From JAICTV01 sp035634055 (lineage in GTDB: Bacteria; Planctomycetota; Phycisphaerae; Tepidisphaerales; Tepidisphaeraceae): a stretch of 20,673 nt of DNA. Shown piece after piece: positions 1-7,066 of this stretch; the stretch's first letter is position 1, and every line of letters begins with the position of its first letter. The notes beneath the pieces were generated by a model. That model ran no database searches, was not told the origin of the DNA, and worked only from the letters and a program-made list of their open reading frames with translations. The position numbers and the translations under genes were made by a program. The stretch covers positions 1 through 20,673 of the forward strand of contig DASQDR010000259.1 in the NCBI GenBank assembly GCA_035634055.1, written 5' to 3'.

Positions 1-1387
1 CCAGCACGAGCGCGTGGGCAGGCGGGATGAGGCTTTAGAGATGGTTGCGCCTGAAGACTCGGCGGCGGATGCGCCGCCGGACGACGCGGCGGAGACGCGG
101 CGGCCGACGTTGCTCTTCGCGCCGACGTCGGTCGTCGGCAACTGGGTGAAGGAGCTCGAGCGGTTCGCGCCGGAGTTGAAAGTGTTGCTGCACCACGGGC
201 CGCAGCGGCTCAAGGGGGACGCGTTCATCGACAGCGCGTCGCGGCACGACGTGGTCATCACCAGCTACGCGCTGGCCCACCGCGACCTGGACGTGCTGAG
301 CAAGGTGCCGTGGCACCGGCTGGCGCTGGACGAGGCGCAGAAGATCAAGAACCCCTCGGCCGCCAGCAGCATCGCGATCCGCGCGCTGGCGGCGCCGCGG
401 CGCGTCGCCCTGACCGGGACACCAGTGGAGAACCACCTGTCGGAGCTGTGGTCGATCATGGACGTGCTCAACCCCGGTCTGCTCGGCAGCGCGAAGGACT
501 TTCGCGAGCGGTTCGCCGTCCCCATCGAGAAGCTGCTGGACAAGGATCGCGGCGAGCACCTGCGCAAGATGATCCGCCCGTTCGTCCTCCGCCGCACCAA
601 GAGCGATCCGGCGATCGCCGGCGATTTGCCGGACAAGATCGAGATGAAGGTCTTCTGCAACCTGACGGTCGAGCAGGCGGCGATGTACGAGCGGGCGACG
701 GCTGAGATGCTGGCCGCCATCGACGCCGCCACCGGCATCCGCCGCCGCGGACTGATCCTCGCGGTGCTCACGCGGCTGAAGCAGATCTGCGACCACCCCG
801 CGCTGCTGGAGGAGAACAACGCCACCAGCGCGCTCGACGGCCGCAGCGGAAAGGCCGAACGCCTGATCGACATGCTGGAGGAAGTGATCGAGGAAGGCGA
901 GTCCGCGCTGGTCTTCACGCAGTACGCCCAGATGGGCAAGCTGCTCCAGCGCATGCTCACTCAGCGGCTGCGCAGCCCGATCCACTTCCTGCACGGCGGG
1001 ACGCCGCAGAAGCAGCGCGACGAGATGGTGCAGAACTTCCAGGGCGCGCAGCAGCCCAGCGTCTTCATCCTTTCGCTGCGCGCCGGCGGGCTCGGGCTGA
1101 ACCTGACCGCCGCCAGCCACGTCTTCCACTTCGACCGCTGGTGGAACCCCGCGGTTGAAAACCAGGCTACCGACCGTGCCCACCGCATCGGGCAGCAGCG
1201 CCGCGTGCAGGTCCACAAGTTCATCGCGCTCGGCACGGTCGAGGAGCGGATCGACAAGCTGCTGACCGAGAAGACGCAACTGGCCGAGTCCATCGTCGGC
1301 ACCGGCGAGGAGTGGCTGACGGAACTGTCCACCAGCGATTTGCGGGAATACCTGCAACTGGCCGAGCAGGCGGTGAGCGAGTTTTAG
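1..1387 (+). CDS. SNF2/SWI2-family DNA helicase, C-terminal part (5' truncated)
   Basis: This is a superfamily 2 ATPase of the SNF2 type, a class that uses ATP to translocate on DNA and remodel protein-DNA complexes. The frame is open from the window edge, so the gene starts upstream; the Walker A motif (usually DMGLGKT) must lie outside. Counting from the GTG at position 14, visible motifs are motif Ia in LLFAPTSVVGNW (33-44), the Walker B box DEAQ (106-109), motif III LTGTP (133-137), and the helicase C lobe with FTQY (301-304), SLRAGGLGLNLT (354-365) and the arginine-finger motif DRAHRIGQ (387-394). The order and spacing are those of bacterial SNF2 proteins, often annotated as DEAD/DEAH-box helicases. 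The C-terminus is complete and stops 16 bases before the convergent response-regulator gene. The bacterial role is poorly defined; transcription recycling (RapA-like) or DNA repair are possible. The family call is firm, the cellular role is not. Confidence 0.95.
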   Translation, partial: QHERVGRRDEALEMVAPEDSAADAPPDDAAETRRPTLLFAPTSVVGNWVKELERFAPELKVLLHHGPQRLKGDAFIDSASRHDVVITSYALAHRDLDVLSKVPWHRLALDEAQKIKNPSAASSIAIRALAAPRRVALTGTPVENHLSELWSIMDVLNPGLLGSAKDFRERFAVPIEKLLDKDRGEHLRKMIRPFVLRRTKSDPAIAGDLPDKIEMKVFCNLTVEQAAMYERATAEMLAAIDAATGIRRRGLILAVLTRLKQICDHPALLEENNATSALDGRSGKAERLIDMLEEVIEEGESALVFTQYAQMGKLLQRMLTQRLRSPIHFLHGGTPQKQRDEMVQNFQGAQQPSVFILSLRAGGLGLNLTAASHVFHFDRWWNPAVENQATDRAHRIGQQRRVQVHKFIALGTVEERIDKLLTEKTQLAESIVGTGEEWLTELSTSDLREYLQLAEQAVSEF

Positions 1388-1403
1388 CAGCCGGGGGCGG
1401 AAA

Positions 1404-1859
1404 TCACACGGGCTTGTGGTGCCCGGACGAGAGCTCGTCGTTGGGCGGGAGGTCGCCGGAAAGTTGCAGCTCCACCATCTCGACGACCTGCTCGGGATCG
1501 ACCGGCTTGAGGAGCAGCGGCGGGAGCTCGCGTTCCTTCAGGCCGTCCATTTCCTTCTGGATCTCGTCGGGAGGCATGCCGCTCATCAGGATGACCGGGA
1601 GGGCCTTGCGGTGCTCGCTGACGTAATTGAGCACGTCGAAGCCGTCGACGTCGGGCATCTGCAGGTCGAGCAGGAGCAGGTCGATCTTGCGGTACTTGAG
1701 GAACTGGAGGGCGGACTTGCCGTCACCGGCCTCGTCGACCAGGTAGCCGCTCGACCTGAGGTAATGCGCCAGCGCGAGCCGCTCGATGGGCGAGTCGTCG
1801 CAGAGCAGCAATCGCGGCGGCTCGTCGGTGCGATCGTCGGAGAGGAACGGCGACTGCAT
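1404..1859 (-). CDS. Single-domain response regulator (CheY-like receiver)
   Basis: A 151-residue protein consisting of one receiver domain that takes a phosphate from a histidine kinase. Key residues are present: acidic pair D21-D22 in LLLCDDSP, phosphoacceptor D65 in LLLLDLQMPD, the switch Ser 93 in LMSG, and conserved K118 in LLLKP. After the receiver there is only a short acidic/polar tail (about 134-151), with no DNA-binding or enzymatic output domain, so it probably acts by protein-protein contact or as a phosphorelay intermediate. The ATG at 1859 was chosen because the frame upstream, open to 2003, encodes Cys/Pro-rich sequence unlike the family and would run into the promoter of the divergent riboswitch unit. 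No kinase gene is in the window. It converges on the helicase gene with 16 bases between the stops and no clear terminator. Confidence 0.9.
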   Translation of the reverse strand: MQSPFLSDDRTDEPPRLLLCDDSPIERLALAHYLRSSGYLVDEAGDGKSALQFLKYRKIDLLLLDLQMPDVDGFDVLNYVSEHRKALPVILMSGMPPDEIQKEMDGLKERELPPLLLKPVDPEQVVEMVELQLSGDLPPNDELSSGHHKPV

Positions 1860-1981
1860 TGGATGGATTATTTCCCAGCTTGCCAACGGCGCGAAGATGT
1901 AAAAAGGCACGAATTGCCGACATCTGTCGGAGGCGGGGGCACTTGCGCACGGAGGCACCGCGCGCTCACCTTCGTTTTTTA

Positions 1982-2009
1982 TTGACAGTTCCCACCCGCC
2001 CAATAGAAT
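1982..2009 (+). promoter_or_regulatory. Sigma70-type promoter of the SAM riboswitch-thrC unit
   Basis: A perfect -35 box TTGACA (1982-1987) is followed after 16 bases by TAGAAT (2004-2009), five of six matches to the -10 consensus. Transcription would start near 2015-2017, about 20 bases before the first stem of the SAM riboswitch, as expected. This stretch is visibly AT-richer than its surroundings. It lies in the gap between the divergent response-regulator gene and the riboswitch. Confidence 0.85.
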
Positions 2010-2034
2010 TCCCGGCCGACAACTGAAGAACTTC

Positions 2035-2153
2035 TCTTATCAAGAGTGGCTGAGGGTTGGGCCCGAAGACGCCACAGCAACCGGCGGCGGGATGTTCGCA
2101 TCCCGCGGTTAGGTGCTAAGTCCCGCCCGTCGAACGCGACGGGGAAGATAAGA
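2035..2153 (+). ncRNA. SAM-I (S-box) riboswitch aptamer
   Basis: The S-box core motifs are present in order: GAGGG (2052-2056), GCCC (2061-2064), GCAACC (2077-2082) and GGTGCTAAGTCC (2112-2123). Stems can be drawn by eye. P1 pairs CTTATC (2036-2041) with GATAAG (2147-2152), extended by T2035-A2153. P3 pairs 2087-2094 with 2099-2106 around a TTCG loop. P4 pairs CCCGTCG (2126-2132) with CGACGGG (2137-2143). In this class, S-adenosylmethionine binding stabilises P1. The following terminator and antiterminator pairing fit an OFF switch at high SAM. A promoter sits correctly upstream and the first gene downstream is threonine-synthase-like. Confidence 0.95.
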
Positions 2154-2180
2154 AGAACCTTTACCGTAACGCACGCAAAG

Positions 2181-2213
2181 GCCTCTTCTTACGGGAAGAG
2201 GCTTTCTTTTTTT
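2181..2213 (+). terminator. Riboswitch-controlled intrinsic terminator
   Basis: A perfect 8-bp stem GCCTCTTC (2181-2188) / GAAGAGGC (2195-2202) with loop TTACGG is followed by a T-rich run (2203-2213). The 5' arm and loop contain TCTTCTT (2184-2190), complementary to AAGAAGA (2150-2156), which overlaps the 3' strand of riboswitch stem P1. P1 and the terminator can therefore form together when SAM is bound, while the competing antiterminator forms when it is not. This is the usual S-box expression platform and predicts transcription of the downstream gene only at low SAM. Confidence 0.9.
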
Positions 2214-2327
2214 GTCACTGGTCACTCGCGCGTCGCTCCCGTGGAGCGGTCGCCTCACCGGTGGCGCGTCCGGAGCAAGGCGCCCTGCCGAAGTCGAGCG
2301 CCCGGCGAGCGACCAGTGACGAGTGAC
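2214..2327 (+). repeat. MITE-like inverted-repeat element in the thrC leader
   Basis: GTCACTGGTC (2214-2223) has its exact reverse complement GACCAGTGAC at 2311-2320. The similarity extends imperfectly over about 21-25 bases at each end, to GTCGCTC near 2232-2238 and GAGCGAC near 2307-2313. The interior is GC-rich with no reading frame I trust. Related short words continue to 2340. The element sits directly after the terminator T-run and ends 27 bases before the thrC start. No target-site duplication was seen, so mobility is inferred. A plain secondary structure in the leader is the alternative. Confidence 0.5.
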
Positions 2328-2354
2328 AAGCGACCAGCGACATCCGAGGTACCC

Positions 2355-3644
2355 ATGAGCTACGTCCTTGGCTTGAAGTGTAAAGAGTGCGGCCACCGCG
2401 TGCCGGTGTCGCCGGTGCACGTGTGCGAGCAGTGCTTCGGGCCGTACGAGGTCGAGTACGACTACGCGCGGATGAAGGGGAAGGTCACCCGCGAGTCGAT
2501 CGCCCGCGGCCCCAAGAGCCTGTGGCGCTACAAAGATTTGCTGCCGGTGGAAACGCCCAAGACCGGCTTCCACTCCGGCTTCACGCCACTCAAGCGCGCC
2601 GATCGCCTGGCCAACGAGTTGGGCTGCAAGCAGCTCTACATCAAGGACGATTCGTGCAATTACCCGACGTATTCCTACAAGGAGCGCGTCGTCTCCGTGG
2701 CCATCAGCAAGGCGATCGAGTTCGGGTTTGATACTGTCGGCTGCGCATCCACCGGCAACCTCGCCAACTCCACCGCCGCCCACGCCGCCCAGGCGGGGAT
2801 CCGCTGCTTCGTGATGATCCCGCACGACCTGGAGCAGGGAAAGGTCCTCGGCTCGCTGATCTTCGCGCCCACCATGGTCCGCATCCGCGGCAACTACGAC
2901 GACGTCAACCGCCTGTGCACCGAGATCGCCGACAAGTACGGCTGGGCGATCGTCAACGTGAACCTGCGCCCCTACTACACCGAGGGCGCCAAGACCTACG
3001 GGTTCGAGATCGCTGAGCAGCTTGGTTGGACGCTCCCGCAGCACACGATCGTCCCCACCGCCGGCGGCACCATCCTGCCGAAGATTTACAAGGCGTACCG
3101 CGAGCTGATCGAGATTGGCCTGGTGGAAGACACCGGCCCGAAGATCTACTCGGCGCAGGCGTCGGGCTGCAACCCGGTCGTACAGGCGATCCACAAGGGC
3201 AGCGACATCATCGAGCCGCAGAAGCCCAACACGATCGCCAAGAGCATCGCCATCGGCAACCCGGCCGACGGCTACTACGCCGCCCAGGTCGTCCGCGATT
3301 CCAAGGGGTGGGGCGAGAGCGCCACCGACCGCGAGATCGTCGACGCGATCAAGCTGCTGGCCAAGACCGAGGGCATCTGGACCGAACCCGCCGGCGGCAC
3401 CACCCTGGCGGCCGCCATCAAGCTGATCGAGCAGGGCCGCATCCCCAGGGACGAGAGCATCGTCGTCAGCATCACCGGCAACGGGCTCAAGACCCAGGAA
3501 GTGGTCGCCGACGAGCTGCCGTACCCGAAGGTCATCGACGCGAAGCTGACCGACTTCGACGCGCTGCTGGCCGAAAACGCCGCAAAGGCATCCGCGGGGA
3601 CCGCTCCGGTCGATAGCCGCAGCGGCGCGCTCACGGCGGTCTAG
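2355..3644 (+). CDS. thrC: Threonine-synthase-family PLP enzyme with N-terminal zinc ribbon
   Basis: A 429-residue fold-type II PLP enzyme. Threonine synthase converts O-phosphohomoserine to threonine in the cytoplasm. An N-terminal zinc ribbon with C9, C12, C24 and C27 (CKECG...CEQCFGP) precedes the catalytic domain, as in one large bacterial ThrC subgroup. The PLP lysine is K109 in PTYSYKERV. The STGNLANS loop (132-139) would bind the substrate or PLP phosphate, and SITGNGLKT near the C-terminus matches the family. SYKER replaces the more common S(F/Y)KDR. The ATG at 2355 is chosen because GAGGT (2346-2350) precedes it and the in-frame upstream extension would overlap the riboswitch and terminator. 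Control by a SAM-I switch is unexpected for a pure threonine enzyme; a role in homocysteine/methionine synthesis is possible. Family certain, exact reaction moderately sure. Confidence 0.92.
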   Translation: MSYVLGLKCKECGHRVPVSPVHVCEQCFGPYEVEYDYARMKGKVTRESIARGPKSLWRYKDLLPVETPKTGFHSGFTPLKRADRLANELGCKQLYIKDDSCNYPTYSYKERVVSVAISKAIEFGFDTVGCASTGNLANSTAAHAAQAGIRCFVMIPHDLEQGKVLGSLIFAPTMVRIRGNYDDVNRLCTEIADKYGWAIVNVNLRPYYTEGAKTYGFEIAEQLGWTLPQHTIVPTAGGTILPKIYKAYRELIEIGLVEDTGPKIYSAQASGCNPVVQAIHKGSDIIEPQKPNTIAKSIAIGNPADGYYAAQVVRDSKGWGESATDREIVDAIKLLAKTEGIWTEPAGGTTLAAAIKLIEQGRIPRDESIVVSITGNGLKTQEVVADELPYPKVIDAKLTDFDALLAENAAKASAGTAPVDSRSGALTAV

Positions 3645-3719
3645 GCAATCACGCCGGGAGTCGCGGCGATCGGAGCAAGACGATTAGGGACCCACACGGC
3701 CGCGCGATCGCGGAAGTGC

Positions 3720-3857
3720 ATGACCGCGGGACCGTGCGTCGGAACCTCAGGAGACAGCGCAACGCTTTTTGCAGGCACAAACGTCAGTCCGTTGGTTCAC
3801 TTCACCACCCGGAACCGCGAGACCAACGTGCTCACCTCCATGGCCGCGATGGGTTAG
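3720..3857 (+). CDS. Possible 45-residue small protein, unrecognised
   Basis: An ATG at 3720, three bases after a GGAAG-like site (3712-3716), opens a frame of 45 codons ending in TAG at 3855-3857. The product begins MTAGPCVGTSGDS and ends TSMAAMG. It has no membrane segment or motif I recognise. Third codon positions are mostly G or C, but this is weak evidence in DNA of this composition. It lies alone in the 248-base gap between the ThrC-like gene and the next gene. It could equally be non-coding. Confidence 0.2.
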   Translation: MTAGPCVGTSGDSATLFAGTNVSPLVHFTTRNRETNVLTSMAAMG

Positions 3858-3892
3858 GATCAAGAACGTTCAAACCCGAAGGACACGTCCCG

Positions 3893-4903
3893 ATGCGCGG
3901 TTCGCTCATGTGCAGCACGCTCACGCTGTCCGCAATGGTTGCCGCTTGCTGCGCGACGGTGTGCACGGGCGCGGCCACGCCGACCACCGCCTCCACCACC
4001 ACCGGGTCTAGCACCGCGCCCACCACCGCATCGGCGACCAACCCCTCCACGCGCCGCAGCGCGGCCGACGCCTCCAGGGTCGCGGTTCGCGCGGCAGCCT
4101 CGGCGCTGGCGAAGGAGTTCGAGGCGCACCTGCGCAGCCCGGGCAAGTCCGACATTCGCTCCGCCTGCACGTACTTCAAGGACAAGCCGTCGCCCGACGT
4201 CACCCCGCAGGCGATCGTGGCGGCGCTGGGCGCGCCGGCGGGCGACGGGCGAACCGCCGCCTACGTGCGCTGGCAGCTCCTGTCCGGCGTGCCCGAAGCG
4301 CCCGACCCGCAGTACGCCAAGGAGCTGCTGGCGGCTTACCGCGCCTCGCCCGGCCCCTCGCCGCGGCCCGGCGCCGCGCCGGCGGAGCAGCAGGCGCTGG
4401 ACCGCGCGCTCCAGGGCCGCACCGCCGACGACGCGTCGGGCCTCACCCAGCAGCTCGACGCCGCCGTCGCCCGATCGCGGCAGGACAACGCCGCCATCTT
4501 CAGCTACCGCGAGGAGCTCTACCGCCGGCTGCCGAAGAACCCTGACGCCTTCGTGATGGCGATGGAGGACCTCCACCAGCGGCTGCTGGCCGGGGCCGAG
4601 GCGAAGGACTTCGTCAAGCAGTTCGCCACCGACGTGCGCGACTGGGCCGCCACCACGCCCCCTTCGGCGGCGGCGCTTTTGCAAACCGCCCGGGCGGTCC
4701 GCAAGCTTGCCGACGCGCGCGGGCCGCAGTATTACACAGCCGCCTACTGGCACGAGCCGTCGCGCCGGCTGGCGTGGCGGAAGACCCGCGCCGGGATCGA
4801 CGCCGGCAACGAGTTGAAGGACCTGGCGGTCTACCTCGAGGAGCAGGCGCAGCACCAGCCCGCGCCCGCCGCCGCCGCCGGGCCGGCCCCGAAGCGGCGC
4901 TAG
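3893..4903 (+). CDS. Unrecognised exported or lipoprotein-like protein, Ala/Pro-rich
   Basis: I do not recognise this 336-residue protein. The N-terminus looks like a signal peptide (MRGSLMCSTLTLSAMVAACC). VAAC at 16-19 fits a lipobox, so it may be a lipoprotein; signal peptidase I cleavage near residue 27 is the alternative. A low-complexity Thr/Ala/Ser linker follows (about 28-60), then a mostly helical, charged region with an Ala/Pro-rich break near 155-170, and a Pro/Ala tail ending in basic residues. No catalytic motif is visible. Start 3893 was chosen because GAAGGA lies about ten bases upstream; M6 (3908) is an alternative. The CysO-like gene follows 41 bases after its stop, so the two may be co-transcribed. 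Confidence 0.75.
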   Translation: MRGSLMCSTLTLSAMVAACCATVCTGAATPTTASTTTGSSTAPTTASATNPSTRRSAADASRVAVRAAASALAKEFEAHLRSPGKSDIRSACTYFKDKPSPDVTPQAIVAALGAPAGDGRTAAYVRWQLLSGVPEAPDPQYAKELLAAYRASPGPSPRPGAAPAEQQALDRALQGRTADDASGLTQQLDAAVARSRQDNAAIFSYREELYRRLPKNPDAFVMAMEDLHQRLLAGAEAKDFVKQFATDVRDWAATTPPSAAALLQTARAVRKLADARGPQYYTAAYWHEPSRRLAWRKTRAGIDAGNELKDLAVYLEEQAQHQPAPAAAAGPAPKRR

Positions 4904-4944
4904 CCCGCCGCGCGCTGCGATACCCGAGCAAGGACACAAGCACC

Positions 4945-5220
4945 ATGGCAGTCAAAGTTCGCATCCCCTCGCCGCTCCGCAGCTACACCAACGGCGCCGA
5001 CGTGATCGAGACCAGCGGCGGGACCGTCGGCGAGGTCCTGGCGGCGCTGAAGGACCAGGCCAGCGGCATCGAGACCCGCCTGTTCAAGACGCCGGGGCAG
5101 CTCAACCGCTTCGTCAACGTCTACCTCAACGACGAGGACATCCGCTTCGCCCAGAACCTCGACACGCCGGTGAAGGAAGGGGACGAGATCAGCATCGTCC
5201 CCGCCATCGCGGGCGGTTGA
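4945..5220 (+). CDS. CysO-like sulfur-carrier protein (MoaD/ThiS family)
   Basis: A 91-residue beta-grasp (ubiquitin-like) protein ending in Gly90-Gly91. In this family the C-terminal glycine is adenylated by a MoeB/ThiF-type E1 enzyme and converted to a thiocarboxylate that donates sulfur. The segment RFVNVYLNDEDIRF (55-68) and the end IVPAIAGG match, from memory, the pattern of mycobacterial CysO, which supplies sulfur to CysM for cysteine synthesis, more closely than ThiS or MoaD of thiamine or molybdopterin synthesis. Start ATG 4945 has AAGGA (4930-4934) upstream. It lies 41 bases after the exported-protein gene and 32 bases before the GH43 gene. No E1 enzyme, CysM or Mec protease gene is in the window, so the sulfur acceptor is unknown; the ThrC-like enzyme 1.3 kb upstream is a candidate only by inference. 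Confidence 0.85.
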   Translation: MAVKVRIPSPLRSYTNGADVIETSGGTVGEVLAALKDQASGIETRLFKTPGQLNRFVNVYLNDEDIRFAQNLDTPVKEGDEISIVPAIAGG

Positions 5221-5252
5221 GCGCAGCGCCGGGACCCTTTCACCGGAAGCCG

Positions 5253-6965
5253 ATGAGCAAGCACGTGCCGAGTTCCGTCGCCGCCGTTGTCGCGCTGGCG
5301 CTGAGCGTCTCGGCCGCTCCGCCGCCGCCGGCTTCATCGCCCACCGCCACCGCGCCCGCGACGATGCCCACCACTGCGCCCTTGATCCCGCCATCCACCA
5401 CCCGGCCGCAGCCGAACGTGCGCTTCCCGTGGTCGCCGGACCAGCGCGACGGCACTTACCGCAACCCGATCATCTGCGCCGACTACTCCGACCCGGACGT
5501 GGTGCGCGACGGGCAGGATTACTGGCTCGTCGCCTCCAGCTTCACCTGCACGCCCGCGCTGCCGATCCTGCACTCGCGCGACCTGGTGAACTGGACGATC
5601 GTCAACCACGCCGTGAGGAACCTGCCCGACCCGCGCGGGCTGTTCCACACCGTGCGTCACGGCGAGGGCGTCTGGGCACCGGCGATCCGCAAGCACGCCG
5701 GCAAGTTCTGGATCTTCTTCCCCATGCCCGACGAGGGGATCTACGTCACCACCGCCGACGACCCGCGCGGCAAGTGGTCCGAGCCGCACCTGCTCGTGGC
5801 CGGCAAGGGGCTGATCGACCCGTGCCCGCTGTGGGACGATGACGGCAAGGCCTACCTCGTCCACGCCTACGCGCGGAGCCGGGCGGGCATCAAGGACATC
5901 CTGCGCGTCCGCCCGATGGCGCCCGACGCCAGCAAGCTGCTCGGCGAAGGGCAGGTCGTCTACTCCGACCCGCCCGGGCAGCCGACGCTCGAGGGCCCCA
6001 AGTTCCTCAAGCGCGACGGGTGGTACTACATCAGCGCCCCCGCCGGCGGCGTGGCGACCGGCTGGCAGCTCATCCTCCGCTCGCGCAACGTGTTCGGCCC
6101 CTACGAGCCGAAGAAGGTCCTCGAGCAGGGCCCGACGCCGATCAACGGGCCGCACCAGGGGGCGATCGTCGACACGCCCGACGGGAATCAGTGGTGGTTC
6201 GTCCATTTCCAGGACGCCGACGCCTACGGCCGGATCACGCACCTCCAGCCGGTGACGTGGCAGGACGGTTGGCCGCTCATGGGCACCGACACCGACGGCA
6301 ACGGCGTCGGCGAGCCGGTGCTTAAGCACGCCAAGCCGCGCGTGTCCGGCGACGTCCCGCCGGCCGTCCCGCCAGCCGTCCCGCAAACGTCGGACGACTT
6401 CGAAGGTGAGGTTCTGGCCCTCCAGTGGCAGTGGCAGGCGAACCACTCGCCGGATTGGGCTTCGCTCTCGGCGCGCAAGGGTTCCATTCGCCTGCCTGCG
6501 GTCCCCGCGCCAGCCAACCTGGCGGACGTGCCCAGCCTCCTGCTGCAAAAGCTGCCGGCCCGCGAGTTTTCCGTCGAGACGAAGGTCGAGCTGACCGCGA
6601 CGTCCCCCGCCGTGCAGGCGGGGCTGGCCATGATCGGCGCCAAGCACGCGGCGCTGGTCGTGCAGCCCGCCGAGGGCGGCGGAGCGCGCGTCGCGCTGCT
6701 GGTCAACAACGAACCCGTCGCCACCATGCCCGCCGAGGGGCGGGCGCTGCGCCTGCGCATCCAGGTGCGCGACGGCGGCATCTGCACGTTCGCCGTCGCC
6801 GGCGAGGGCGGCCCCTTCGCCCCCATCGGCGGAACCTTCCAAGCCACGCCGGGCCGCTGGGTGGGCGCCAAGGTCGGCATTTTCTGCCGCTCCACCGACC
6901 CCGCGGCCGCCCCTGAAAGCAACCACGCCGACTTCGACTACTTCCGCTTCGCCGCGACGGAATGA
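5253..6965 (+). CDS. Secreted GH43 glycosidase (beta-xylosidase/arabinofuranosidase type) with C-terminal beta-sandwich
   Basis: A 570-residue secreted enzyme. A Sec signal peptide (about 1-21) is followed by a Pro/Thr-rich linker (22-58) and a five-bladed propeller GH43 domain (about 66-360). By analogy with characterised GH43 xylosidases, the general base is D80 in YSDPDVV, the pKa-modulating Asp is D189 in LIDPCPLWDDDG, and the general acid is E247 in TLEGPKF. From about 379 to the end, starting DDFEG, is a concanavalin-like C-terminal domain of the type seen in beta-xylosidases. The family removes xylose or arabinose residues from plant polysaccharides; the exact substrate cannot be read from sequence. 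ATG 5253 was preferred to a TTG overlapping the previous stop because GGAAG (5245-5249) precedes it and a signal peptide follows. The stop overlaps a possible ATGA junction. Confidence 0.92.
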   Translation: MSKHVPSSVAAVVALALSVSAAPPPPASSPTATAPATMPTTAPLIPPSTTRPQPNVRFPWSPDQRDGTYRNPIICADYSDPDVVRDGQDYWLVASSFTCTPALPILHSRDLVNWTIVNHAVRNLPDPRGLFHTVRHGEGVWAPAIRKHAGKFWIFFPMPDEGIYVTTADDPRGKWSEPHLLVAGKGLIDPCPLWDDDGKAYLVHAYARSRAGIKDILRVRPMAPDASKLLGEGQVVYSDPPGQPTLEGPKFLKRDGWYYISAPAGGVATGWQLILRSRNVFGPYEPKKVLEQGPTPINGPHQGAIVDTPDGNQWWFVHFQDADAYGRITHLQPVTWQDGWPLMGTDTDGNGVGEPVLKHAKPRVSGDVPPAVPPAVPQTSDDFEGEVLALQWQWQANHSPDWASLSARKGSIRLPAVPAPANLADVPSLLLQKLPAREFSVETKVELTATSPAVQAGLAMIGAKHAALVVQPAEGGGARVALLVNNEPVATMPAEGRALRLRIQVRDGGICTFAVAGEGGPFAPIGGTFQATPGRWVGAKVGIFCRSTDPAAAPESNHADFDYFRFAATE

Positions 6966-7066
6966 TTCGAGCCCGACGCGCGTACGCTGCCCGCGTACCA
7001 GCGGTTATCTTTCCGCGCCGGGCGAGGGCAAACCTGCGCGCACGGCACAGCTCACGGAGTCGAATC

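Noticed and set aside
2046..2354. N-terminal extension of the ThrC-like protein
   Set aside because: It would translate the riboswitch, terminator and inverted-repeat element. The ATG at 2355 has a ribosome-binding site and starts exactly at the zinc ribbon.
6962..7066. Alternative dehydrogenase start overlapping the GH43 stop (ATGA)
   Set aside because: It is attractive for translational coupling, but the extra 35 residues are Arg-rich and would bury the twin-arginine signal, and the ATG at 7067 has a better ribosome-binding site.
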